DNA from: Saccharicrinis sp963675435
Lineage (GTDB): Bacteria > Bacteroidota > Bacteroidia > Bacteroidales > Marinilabiliaceae
Assembly (NCBI GenBank): GCA_963675435.1
Contig: OY776216.1
Location: 1,240,001 to 1,304,000 of the forward strand
Length of the DNA stretch: 64,000 nt
Direction of reading: 5' to 3'
The notes beneath the pieces are model-generated. The model was given only the letters and a program-made list of their open reading frames with translations, ran no database searches and was not told the origin of the DNA. The number at the start of each line of letters is the position of its first letter. Position 1 is the first letter of the stretch. Shown here one piece after another: positions 18,301-25,973 of this stretch. The translations under genes and the position numbers were made by a program.

Positions 18301-19088
18301 ATTTTGGAATTGGTAATGAATCAATTAATTATGAACGAGAAAAAGAGTTTAATTGGGTTACTATTACCGGAGCAAGAGTTAATCCTTTGATTTCATACAG
18401 AACATCAAATAAGCATTTCACTTTTGATTTTGGCCCAACTTATGAAACAGTAGAGATTCAAGAGCGAGAAGGAAGAGTTTCGAAAGATGTATTACTAGGT
18501 TTTACGACTGAAGAATTAGAACGTAAACATTTTTTAGGAGGGGAAATTAGTAATACAATCAATATCAAAGACAGAGAAGAAAATCCTACCAATGGTTTTT
18601 CTTTTTATGTTGGAATTGAATATCAACATAATCTTACTGACAATGGTGATTTATTTAGATTTAAAAGCAATTCTCAATTATATATCACATTAAGTAACTA
18701 TCCTAAAATAGTATTTGCAAATAATGTTGGATATGAAAAAATAGAAGGTGATTATGAATTTTACCAAGCTCCTGATATTGGTAATTTAACCAATCTTAGA
18801 GGCTTTCGTAAGAATCGATTTAGAGGAGAATCAGCTTTTTATGAAAATTTGGATTTTCGTTTTAGTTTGGTTGATTGGGAGAATATTTATCTGCCTGTGA
18901 ATATTGGGATGCTTACGGGTTTTGATGTAGGTAGAGTATGGTTGGATGATGAGAACTCAAATAAATGGCATAATAGTCAAACTGTGGGATTGTGGGTTGA
19001 TGTATTAGATATTTTTGTATTGCAGCCCTATTATTCTTTTACTGTAGAAGATAATTTCTTTAGTTTTATCATGCGATTTAACTTTTAG
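15384..19088 (+). CDS. Lipoprotein fusion of a metallophosphatase and an Omp85/BamA-type barrel
   Basis: A very long (about 1234 residues) cell-envelope protein. The ATG at 15384 gives a short lipoprotein signal ending LFSAC; a GTG at 15348 in the same frame would add 12 residues. The first ~370 residues are a calcineurin-like phosphoesterase with all metal motifs: GDAG, YLGDNIY, AGNHDW, MHHPIF and SGHEHN. A middle region (about 400-800) carries segments such as RPIPRDRDQVFYKF and a Gly/Asp-rich stretch. The last ~350 residues look like an outer-membrane beta-barrel related to surface antigen D15/BamA and end in Phe (IMRFNF), the usual barrel terminus. The next gene, pbpC, starts 2 bases after the stop. 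Confidence 0.85.
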   Translation: MRSFLFIILIILFSACGTLKAPYYSKANLDWSQKNKTSNKQLIHSLFLVGDAGKFDNKILQNNIVIDVVENELKNTEGPATLVYLGDNIYSYGLPSKKNKSRAYKEEIINAQLNLAQYVNGNTYFIAGNHDWKNGNKNGLKAIERQEDYIESYYPKDFDHDVKMYPGQGCGDPKVKKINKDLYFVFVDSQWWLQNWDREKKMNKGCEIKSRNDFLARIEEIFVEHKNDQIVVFMHHPIFSQGIHGGYFSFLDHVFPLHQNKKLWIPLPVIGSLYPILRTSIGSVQDLSNSLNIEFSQGIYEIAEDLDVDVIFASGHEHNLQFFDKENTKHIISGSGSKHSFALAGGDADFSREVRGFAKILFYEDMEAWVEFYSVSEKNTTPHLEYRTQLRKPKAGTVSIEKEYPFLTQKDTIVAANKSFEAGKLKQFLLGEQYREMWTTEVKVPIIDLDTKFGGLTPIKKGGGMSSNSLRMETSDGRQYILRSINKDYTKMVDKKYSNLKVLDIMKDQNSASHPYGALMLPSLSRAAGIYYTSPELVFLKHQKQLGNYNTLFPEELYLLEQRPSGDWQKASQFGYSNNIISYTDLLERLRKKKSQFVDQEWVLKSRLFDLLVHDWDRHDDQWRWASFELGDSTVYRPIPRDRDQVFYKFEGLIPWYVSTFIIKKFKTMKGDVKDVENLSFNARYFDRYFLNQLEWKDWNRITKDLQANMTDEVINECLKDLPPEVVELNKEIPELLKSRRDHMLKISRKLYEFLSKEVEITGTDNDEKFDIERFADGSVNVKYFIERDKKGDLLKYKRTFYPSETKEIRLYGLRGKDEFTISGAEVHKIRIRIVGGEDKDEVINETKGGGIYVYDETDGIKLKGGAVTDKTSKDDIYVNEYDRKGFVYNKNFPFVRLGYTKDDGIWVGLSYDWTTNGWRRDPYKAKQRAYFEVAPGNQDAFKFGYDGHFPDLIGKFDFKPSFHVDFPSIENYFGIGNESINYEREKEFNWVTITGARVNPLISYRTSNKHFTFDFGPTYETVEIQEREGRVSKDVLLGFTTEELERKHFLGGEISNTINIKDREENPTNGFSFYVGIEYQHNLTDNGDLFRFKSNSQLYITLSNYPKIVFANNVGYEKIEGDYEFYQAPDIGNLTNLRGFRKNRFRGESAFYENLDFRFSLVDWENIYLPVNIGMLTGFDVGRVWLDDENSNKWHNSQTVGLWVDVLDIFVLQPYYSFTVEDNFFSFIMRFNF

Positions 19089-19090
19089 AA

Positions 19091-21460
19091 ATGAACTGGG
19101 ACTTAAGCAAAGTATTTTCATCAAAAAACAAATACAAAACTGTTGCTGCAATTATAACTATAGTTGCTTTGTTGTTGTTTTGGCATTCAGTTTCATTTCC
19201 ATTATTTAAGGTTTCGTATTCCACAGTTATTTATTCGCAAAATGAAAAATTATTAGGAGCTCATATTGCAAATGATGGTCAATGGCGTTTCCCTCAGGGA
19301 GATTCTGTTCCAGATAAATTTAAAACATGTTTACTTATGTTTGAGGACGAACATTTTTATCATCATCCAGGAGTTAATCCCTTTGCAATTATTAGAGCTC
19401 TGAAACAGAACATTTCAAGTGGTGAAGTTAAAAGTGGTGGAAGTACCATTACCATGCAAGTGATAAGAATGGCTACCCAGCGAAATCGGAATTTGTTTAG
19501 TAAAATTATAGAGGCCTTCCAGTCTTTACGTATAGAGTTAATATTTTCAAAAGATGAAATTTTAAGTTTATATGCCACCCATGCGCCTTTTGGAGGAAAT
19601 GTTGTTGGGTTGGAAGCAGCCGCATGGAGATATTTTCATCGTCCGGCCTATATGTTGTCGTGGGCAGAACAAGCAACCTTAGCTGTACTTCCAAATGCTC
19701 CTGGATTGATACATACGGGTAAAAACAGGAAAGCGTTATTGTTAAAAAGAAACAGACTTTTAAAGAAATTACTTTCTAAAAATAAGATTGATTCTACTTC
19801 ATATTTTTTAGCAATCGATGAACCTATCCCGGAGCATCCTTATGCTTTGCCTCAAATGGCTTCACATTTATTGGATTATTGTAGAAAAAAGAAAGAGGGT
19901 GAAATATATAAATTGTCTATTAATGCTTCGTTGCAGCAACAGTTAAATAGTGTTCTTAAGTTTCATTACGAAAAGTTAAGACTCAACGAAATTCATAATG
20001 CATGTGCAATTGTTGTAGATGTGCAATTAAAAAAGGTTTTGGCTTATTTTGGAAATGTAAATGGACAAAAAGTTCCTCAAAAGCATGTTGATATTATACA
20101 AGCTCCCAGAAGTACAGGAAGTATTTTAAAACCTTTTTTGTATGCTGCTGCATTGCAAGATGGACAAATTCTTCCTAAAATGTTAATTCCGGATATACCT
20201 ACCTTTTACGAAAATTTTGCACCTAAAAATTATAGTCGAACATATAACGGAGCTGTTCCTGCAGATGAGGCATTGAGTAGGTCGTTAAATGTGCCTGCGG
20301 TTAAAATGCTCGAAGAATACGATGTAGGAAGGTTTTGTGACTTATTGCAAAAAATGGGATTAAAAACAATAAAGTCAGATCCGGATTATTATGGTTTGAG
20401 TTTGATTTTGGGAGGTGCTGAGGCCACATTATTTGATCTGGCCGGAGCCTACACTTCCATGGCCGGAGTGTTAAATAATTATACATCTAATAATTCAACT
20501 TATTACAATAATGAGTTTAGTGCTCCATCAATTTTTTCTGCAACTAGTGTAAATAGAGGAAGCTTATCGGAATATCCTCAGGTTTATAATGCTGGAGCCA
20601 TTTACCATACATTTGAGGCTTTAACAAATGTAGTTCGGCCATATGAAGAATCTGGCTGGCAGACTTTTTCATCTAGTAAAAAAATTGCATGGAAAACTGG
20701 TACTAGTTTTGGTTATCGAGATGCCTGGGCAATTGGAGTTACACCAGAATATGTTGTTGGTGTTTGGGTTGGAAATGCAACAGGGGAGGGTAGGCCTGGT
20801 ATTATTGGAGGTGTTACGGCAGGACCAATTATGTTCGATATTTTTCATCATCTCCCGCAAACCACATGGTTTAAGCCCCCATATGATGATATGGAAAAGA
20901 TAGCGGTTTGTAAAAAATCAGGTTATAGAGCTGGATTGTATTGCGAAACTGATTCAGCTTATGTTTCCCTAAATAAACAAAAGGTGGAAATTTGTCCGTA
21001 TCATCAATTGATCCACATGAATAAAGAACAAACAAAACGAGTGAATTCAGCTTGCTATCCAATTTCACAAATGGTTCATAAATCATGGTTTGTATTGCCT
21101 CCGGTAATGGAATGGTATTATAAACGGAATCACCCTTTATATCAAAAATTACCAGAAGTAGATCATAATTGTGGAGGTGTGAAAGAAGTAACAATGCAGT
21201 TTATTTATCCTCAAAATAATAACAGAGTATATTTACCTAAAGGGCTAGATGGAAAAATTCAACCAGTAGTTTTAAAAGTGGCACATCGTTCGTCAACATC
21301 AACTATTTATTGGCATATAGATGATGAATACCTAGGAGAAACATCATTTATTCATCATATGGAGATAAAACCAAAGGAAGGAAAGCACTATCTGACATTA
21401 ATAGATGAGCAAGGAAATGTTTTGAATAAATGGATTGAATGTATAGGTAGAGGCGATTAG
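19091..21460 (+). CDS. pbpC: Penicillin-binding protein 1C
   Basis: Bifunctional peptidoglycan synthase, 789 residues. After an N-terminal membrane anchor (about 17-37) comes a GT51 glycosyltransferase domain (EDEHFYHHPGVNP, GGSTITMQVIRM, APFGGNVVGLEAAAWRYF). The transpeptidase domain has STGSILKPFLYA (SxxK), SRSLNVPA (SLN) and WKTGTSFGYRDAW (KTG). The last ~90 residues match the PBP1C-specific C-terminal domain (FIYPQNNNRVYLPKGL). In many bacteria pbpC pairs with an alpha-2-macroglobulin gene; none is here, and instead it follows the phosphatase-barrel gene after 2 bases. Confidence 0.95.
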   Translation: MNWDLSKVFSSKNKYKTVAAIITIVALLLFWHSVSFPLFKVSYSTVIYSQNEKLLGAHIANDGQWRFPQGDSVPDKFKTCLLMFEDEHFYHHPGVNPFAIIRALKQNISSGEVKSGGSTITMQVIRMATQRNRNLFSKIIEAFQSLRIELIFSKDEILSLYATHAPFGGNVVGLEAAAWRYFHRPAYMLSWAEQATLAVLPNAPGLIHTGKNRKALLLKRNRLLKKLLSKNKIDSTSYFLAIDEPIPEHPYALPQMASHLLDYCRKKKEGEIYKLSINASLQQQLNSVLKFHYEKLRLNEIHNACAIVVDVQLKKVLAYFGNVNGQKVPQKHVDIIQAPRSTGSILKPFLYAAALQDGQILPKMLIPDIPTFYENFAPKNYSRTYNGAVPADEALSRSLNVPAVKMLEEYDVGRFCDLLQKMGLKTIKSDPDYYGLSLILGGAEATLFDLAGAYTSMAGVLNNYTSNNSTYYNNEFSAPSIFSATSVNRGSLSEYPQVYNAGAIYHTFEALTNVVRPYEESGWQTFSSSKKIAWKTGTSFGYRDAWAIGVTPEYVVGVWVGNATGEGRPGIIGGVTAGPIMFDIFHHLPQTTWFKPPYDDMEKIAVCKKSGYRAGLYCETDSAYVSLNKQKVEICPYHQLIHMNKEQTKRVNSACYPISQMVHKSWFVLPPVMEWYYKRNHPLYQKLPEVDHNCGGVKEVTMQFIYPQNNNRVYLPKGLDGKIQPVVLKVAHRSSTSTIYWHIDDEYLGETSFIHHMEIKPKEGKHYLTLIDEQGNVLNKWIECIGRGD

Positions 21461-21541
21461 AAGCAAGGATAGTATGGTAAATCAGAATAAATCGATGAGA
21501 ATGTTTTTATATCCTCGCAACTTTAATGGGTAGTCGTATTT

Positions 21542-21924
21542 CTATTGGGGTCTACCAGTGCCACGTTTATGATTTTTTCTTCTGTTAGCCTCAATTTCAA
21601 GCATATTTTAGTATTGATCTTCAGGTAAAATTTTCTTTAGCGCTGAATTTTTTTCTTTTCGAATGGTCATCATTTTTTCATGCATGGATTCTCTGTCACC
21701 TTCTGAATTTTTTAGTTGCGTTTCCATTTTTTTGCAAACTTTAAATTGATGGCACTAACTTCACCCGTTTGTTTGTCGGTAAGGATTAGGTCTTTCTTCA
21801 TTCTTTCAGTTTGCATTTTACTCATATTTTCAATGTCAAAATCTTTATGATGAGGTTGGGCTTTTAGTTGTATTAAAGCACCAAATATAAGCATAGACAT
21901 CATACATAATAGGAATTTCTTCAT
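21542..21924 (-). pseudogene. Frameshifted small exported LTxxQ (Spy/CpxP-like) protein
   Basis: The intact part (21712-21924) encodes MKKFLLCMMSMLIFGAL..., an export signal followed by LILTDKQTGEVSAINLKFAKK, an LTxxQ-type motif. Just after, a run of seven A (GCAAAAAAATGG) puts the frame off and the protein stops at KWKRN. One added A, or a -1 slip, restores the reading METQLKNSEGDRESMHEKMM... to KKILPEDQY, followed by one TAA and then an in-frame continuation MLEIEANRRKNHKRGTGRPQ ending at 21542. The full span plus one base is exactly 128 codons, so one indel and one nonsense change explain it. Alternatively the A7 run is slippery and expression is conditional. No conserved neighbour supports a role. 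Confidence 0.6.
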
Positions 21925-21992
21925 GTTGTATAAAAAATAAAATAAATGTGATATTTAATATAACGACAATCAAAAGAAAATTCTTCGTTAAA

Positions 21993-22016
21993 TTTATATC
22001 GAACTCGGGTTATTAA
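21993..22016. repeat. Solo end of the MITE-like element
   Basis: GAACTCGGGTTATTAAT (from 22001) matches the terminus of the 265-bp element. The preceding bases (TATATC) resemble its opposite end, and ATTCTTCGTTAAATT a few bases before resembles its interior, so this is probably a deletion remnant. It lies about 21 bases past the GT2 stop codon. Confidence 0.6.
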
Positions 22017-22037
22017 TGGAAATAAAATAGCAGAACG

Positions 22038-22790
22038 TTAAAAACGTTTGTTTTTAATATAGAAGTAAATGAATTTTATTCCGATGAAAATATGGTTATA
22101 GCATGTTGGTATTAATCCGTACTGCTCACTCATAATTTTGAATCGTTCTTTCAATCCCGGAATAATATTTTGTTTTGTAATTCCGCCATCCAAAAATTTA
22201 CTTAGGGTACGTTGAGTATTGGTTATTTGATTAGCATTTTTAATAGCCAATAAACACCATTCAAAATCAGCAGAAAATTGATAATTAAGGTTGTATGGTT
22301 TAATAATATCTTTCTTAACAATAAAAGATTGATGGCTAACAAGCATTCCTCTTGTAAAGCTTTTCCAGGTTAAGTATTCAGGAGGAGTAAGTCGTCTGTT
22401 CCCAATTTCTTTACCATCAGAATCTATCATAATGGTATCTCCATAATAAATATCGGAGTTGGGATTGGATGAAATGATTTCTTCCAAAACTGCGTTGTCT
22501 GCAATCTCATCACCTGAATTCATAAACCAAATATAATCTCCAGTAGATATTTCTATACCTTTATTCATTGCATCGTAAATACCTTTGTCAGGTTCACTGA
22601 TCCATTTTGAGATATCATTTTCGTAACTTTTGATAATATCCTGAGTTCCATCGTTTGAATCTCCATCAATAATAATGTATTCAATATTTTTATAGGATTG
22701 ATTTAAGACGCTTTTAATAGTGGCTTCAATGGTTTGGTTTCCATTATAAACTACAGTTATTATAGATATTTTAGGTGTGTTGTAATTCAT
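22038..22790 (-). CDS. Glycosyltransferase family 2
   Basis: A 250-residue cytoplasmic GT-A sugar transferase. The N-terminus ISIITVVYNGNQTIEATIKSVLNQSYKNIEYIIIDGDSNDGTQDI is the GT2 nucleotide-sugar fold, with GIYDAMNKGIEISTGDYIWFMNSGDE containing the metal-binding acidic motif (N-S-G-D in place of DxD). Related proteins act in surface polysaccharide synthesis; the sugar is unknown. It starts 9 bases after the GT4 gene and is the last of the nadB-GT4-GT2 set. Confidence 0.9.
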   Translation of the reverse strand: MNYNTPKISIITVVYNGNQTIEATIKSVLNQSYKNIEYIIIDGDSNDGTQDIIKSYENDISKWISEPDKGIYDAMNKGIEISTGDYIWFMNSGDEIADNAVLEEIISSNPNSDIYYGDTIMIDSDGKEIGNRRLTPPEYLTWKSFTRGMLVSHQSFIVKKDIIKPYNLNYQFSADFEWCLLAIKNANQITNTQRTLSKFLDGGITKQNIIPGLKERFKIMSEQYGLIPTCYNHIFIGIKFIYFYIKNKRF

Positions 22791-22799
22791 TTTAAAAGA

Positions 22800-24059
22800 C
22801 TATAATAGGCTCGTGTAAAGATTATTATATTTTTCTGCAATTGTTTTGTTTGAATAATGATCTACAACAAAGACCCTGGCATTTTTCTTAAACAATTGAG
22901 TATCACATTCAAATAATGCCTTGTGGATATTGTTCGCCAAGGCATCACTATCCTTTAATGTAGTTAAAAATCCCGTTTTATTGTCAACAATCATCTCTGG
23001 AACTCCACCAACGTTAAAACTCACTACAGGTATACCACAAGATTGTGCTTCCATAACAGTATTCGGAAGATTATCCTGTAATGAAGGAAGTATAAATACA
23101 TCAGCCGAATTATATAGTTGAACCATTTCGTTTATTCCTGATATAAAATTCATTGCATGTACCTTATAAGGATATTGAGAAAGGTCTAAATCCTTAGTTT
23201 TTCCAAAAATTACAAGCTCAATATCATCAGATAGCTGTGGATGTTTTTTGTTTATAATATGAAGCGCATCCATTAAATAATTGGCACCTTTTCTGGGGTC
23301 TGATATATCAGCTGCACCGAATAAAACAAGTTTTTTATCCAAAGGTAATCCAAAATTATTTCTGCAATCTTGCATGTTTTTAGGTGCAAATTGCGATGTA
23401 TTTATTGGATTAGGAATAGAAGATACTGTTTTGCTTTTCAGTAAAGAACTGGTTTGAGCAAGAGTACCCAGCCATTTACTGCAAGAAACAGGATGGATGT
23501 TTGCTTTATTCCATATTTCCATCTTTTTTTGATGGATTTTGTAAGATAAATCTTTGTTGTTAGATTTTTTTAAAAAAGGACAATTTCCACAATTATTGAT
23601 ATAGTGATTACAATCATCAGTGTAATGACATCCTCCTGTAAATGGCCACATGTCATGCATGGTCCATACAACAGGTTTGTTGAGCTTAAAGAGCTGTTCC
23701 AAATTCTTTAAAGATAAGAAACCATGATTAATCCAATGCAAATGGATAATATCGGCTTCTTTAACTAAAGGATGTTGGCTTATATCTACCCCTGCAACAG
23801 CAGGTGAAAATTTATATCGTATCTGTTTATCCTTCTCAAATGGCAGAAAATATAATCGTTCTTTAATAAATCTGAATAATGCCTTCTTTTGAGCTATGTA
23901 ACTATTGCTTAAAGAAGTAGCTTCATGATCATCAGCTATCTGATCCTCAATAAGCATTTTTACCTCTGTGTTATTTTCTCTTAAGGCATTAAATAACCTG
24001 TTTGCTGCAACTGCCGCACCTCCAGAAGTGGATGATTTATTAATGATTAATACCTTCAA
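22800..24059 (-). CDS. Glycosyltransferase family 4 (GT-B)
   Basis: A 419-residue GT-B enzyme. The N-terminal acceptor half starts VLIINKSSTSGGAAVAANRLFNAL and contains HLHWINHGF and the Cys-rich segment HYTDDCNHYINNCGNCPFL. The C-terminal donor half has ADVFILPSLQDNLPNTVMEAQSCGIPVVSFNVGGVPEMI, with the conserved Glu of the GT4 EX7E motif. The Cys cluster is seen in polysaccharide glycosyltransferases annotated as WcaC-like; specificity is unknown. It lies between nadB (39 bases upstream) and the GT2 gene. Confidence 0.9.
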   Translation of the reverse strand: MKVLIINKSSTSGGAAVAANRLFNALRENNTEVKMLIEDQIADDHEATSLSNSYIAQKKALFRFIKERLYFLPFEKDKQIRYKFSPAVAGVDISQHPLVKEADIIHLHWINHGFLSLKNLEQLFKLNKPVVWTMHDMWPFTGGCHYTDDCNHYINNCGNCPFLKKSNNKDLSYKIHQKKMEIWNKANIHPVSCSKWLGTLAQTSSLLKSKTVSSIPNPINTSQFAPKNMQDCRNNFGLPLDKKLVLFGAADISDPRKGANYLMDALHIINKKHPQLSDDIELVIFGKTKDLDLSQYPYKVHAMNFISGINEMVQLYNSADVFILPSLQDNLPNTVMEAQSCGIPVVSFNVGGVPEMIVDNKTGFLTTLKDSDALANNIHKALFECDTQLFKKNARVFVVDHYSNKTIAEKYNNLYTSLL

Positions 24060-24098
24060 TCTTTAAGTTTATAATTTCGTGCGTTGGTTAGTAGTGAT

Positions 24099-25673
24099 TT
24101 ATAATTTTGTACGTACTTTATTTTGATCTATAGTGTAGTGTAAACCTTTACTTTCTTTTCTCTTCATTGCCATCCTGATAATTAAGTACCCTACGTTTAT
24201 TTTATTTCTTAGCTCACATAATTCTTTTGTAACTATAGAATCTACAAATAAACTTTCTGTTTCTTTGTAGATTAATTCAAGTCTGTCCAATGCTCTTTTT
24301 AATCTTAAGTTCGATCTAACAATGCCTACATAATTACTTAATATTTGCTCAACTTCTTTGTTGGTTTGAGTAATTAGTACCATTTCCTCGTTGTGAGATG
24401 TTCCATCATCATTCCAACTAGGAATGCTTGTATTGTGTTTAATTGTAGTAATCTTAGTTAAGGAGTCTGTTGCAGCTTTGTCTGCATATACTATAGCTTC
24501 CAATAAAGAATTGCTGGCAAGTCGATTGGCACCATGTAATCCTGTTGAAGAACATTCGCCAGCAGCATATAAATTAAGGATAGAACTTCTACCATTTAAA
24601 TCTACCTTAATTCCACCGCATAAATAATGTGCAGCAGGAACTACTGGTATCATGTCTTTAGTAATGTCAACATTCAACTCAAGGCATTTGTTATAAATAG
24701 TTGGAAAATGTTTTTTTGTTTCGTCAGCATCCTTATGTGTTACATCCAAATAAACAAATTCATCTCCCGTGTTTTTCATTTCATTATCAATAGCTCTTGC
24801 TACAATATCCCTCGGAGCTAAACATCCTCTCTTATCATATTTTTCCATAAATAATGCACCATCACGTCTTCTTAATAATGCACCATAACCTCTCATTGCT
24901 TCAGTAATTAAAAACGAAGGTCGTTCTTTAGGATTATATAATGATGTAGGGTGGAACTGAACAAATTCCATGTTCTCAATGATTCCTTTTGCGCGATAAA
25001 CCATTGCAATCCCATCGCCAGTAGCTATAGTAGGATTTGTTGTGGTTTGGTAAATATTTCCAATACCACCACTTGCCATCATGGTTATTTTGGCCAGAAC
25101 TGTATCAACCTTTTGAGTTTTTTCATTTAATACATACGCACCATAACACTCAACATCAGTACGCCATCGATAAGTGATTTCTCCTAAATGGTGTTGCGTG
25201 ATAATGTCAACCGCATAATAATTCTCACTTAGTTCAATGTTGGGATGTTTTTTTGCTTTTTCGATTAAAGCTCTCTGGATTTCAAAACCTGTATTATCAA
25301 GGTGATGTAATATTCTAAATTCACTGTGACCACCTTCTTTGTGTAAATCATAGAGTTTGTCTTCTTTTTTATCAAACTCAGTGCCCCATTCTATGAGCTG
25401 TTTTATTTGTCCTGGACCGTTCTCAACTACCATTCTTACCGCATCTGGATTTGAAAGGTAATCGCCTGCAATCATTGTATCTTCAATGTGTTTTTCAAAA
25501 TTGTCAGGTTCGTAGGTTACAGAGGCAATTCCACCTTGGGCATAGGAAGTGTTGGTTTCGCCTAATTTTGTTTTGCTTATTACTAAAACGCTTCCATAAT
25601 CAGCAACTTTAAGTGCATAACTTAGTCCGGCAATTCCCGATCCTATAACCAAAAAATCAACTTTTTTCCTCAT
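24099..25673 (-). CDS. nadB: L-aspartate oxidase
   Basis: FAD-dependent enzyme that oxidises L-aspartate to iminoaspartate, the first step of de novo NAD synthesis. The 524-residue protein begins with the dinucleotide-binding motif DFLVIGSGIAGLSYAL and carries NTSYAQGGIASV, GGHSEFRILHH, EFVQFHPTSLY, and VPAAHYLCGGIKVDLNGRSS with LYAAGECSSTGLHGANRLASNSLLEA, all family signatures. The C-terminal helical domain is present. nadA and nadC are not in the window. It heads a set with two glycosyltransferases, an unusual combination. Confidence 0.96.
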   Translation of the reverse strand: MRKKVDFLVIGSGIAGLSYALKVADYGSVLVISKTKLGETNTSYAQGGIASVTYEPDNFEKHIEDTMIAGDYLSNPDAVRMVVENGPGQIKQLIEWGTEFDKKEDKLYDLHKEGGHSEFRILHHLDNTGFEIQRALIEKAKKHPNIELSENYYAVDIITQHHLGEITYRWRTDVECYGAYVLNEKTQKVDTVLAKITMMASGGIGNIYQTTTNPTIATGDGIAMVYRAKGIIENMEFVQFHPTSLYNPKERPSFLITEAMRGYGALLRRRDGALFMEKYDKRGCLAPRDIVARAIDNEMKNTGDEFVYLDVTHKDADETKKHFPTIYNKCLELNVDITKDMIPVVPAAHYLCGGIKVDLNGRSSILNLYAAGECSSTGLHGANRLASNSLLEAIVYADKAATDSLTKITTIKHNTSIPSWNDDGTSHNEEMVLITQTNKEVEQILSNYVGIVRSNLRLKRALDRLELIYKETESLFVDSIVTKELCELRNKINVGYLIIRMAMKRKESKGLHYTIDQNKVRTKL

Positions 25674-25973
25674 TGTATTAAAACCAAAAGCTTATAATCT
25701 AAACTGAAGTACAAATATAGTTAATTCAATTAACGGAGCGTGCTTATCCCAATAATATTAAAAAAAATCCCTTTTGAATTAAAAAGAACGGTATAGAAGG
25801 CAATAATAATTCGGAAAAAAAGATTTTTGGTTTATTTTTGCACTCTTAAAGCAAATGTCCTTTATTCAATTAATTAGCTTCATAGATAATAATCGAATTT
25901 AGGATGAAAAGAATGAAGTATAATATGTATCTCTTTTGTTTAAGAGAGTGATCTAATATCGATATAAAATAAT
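25674..25973. other. Divergent nadB-glyQS intergenic region
   Basis: No gene is seen in these 300 bases. A -7-like TATATTTG (minus strand, 25712-25719) faces nadB, and TATTTTTG (25833-25840) with TTCGG about 20 bases upstream faces glyQS, leaving a leader of roughly 130 bases. A small hairpin TCTCTT/AAGAGA (about 25929-25947) lies in that leader. Confidence 0.45.
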
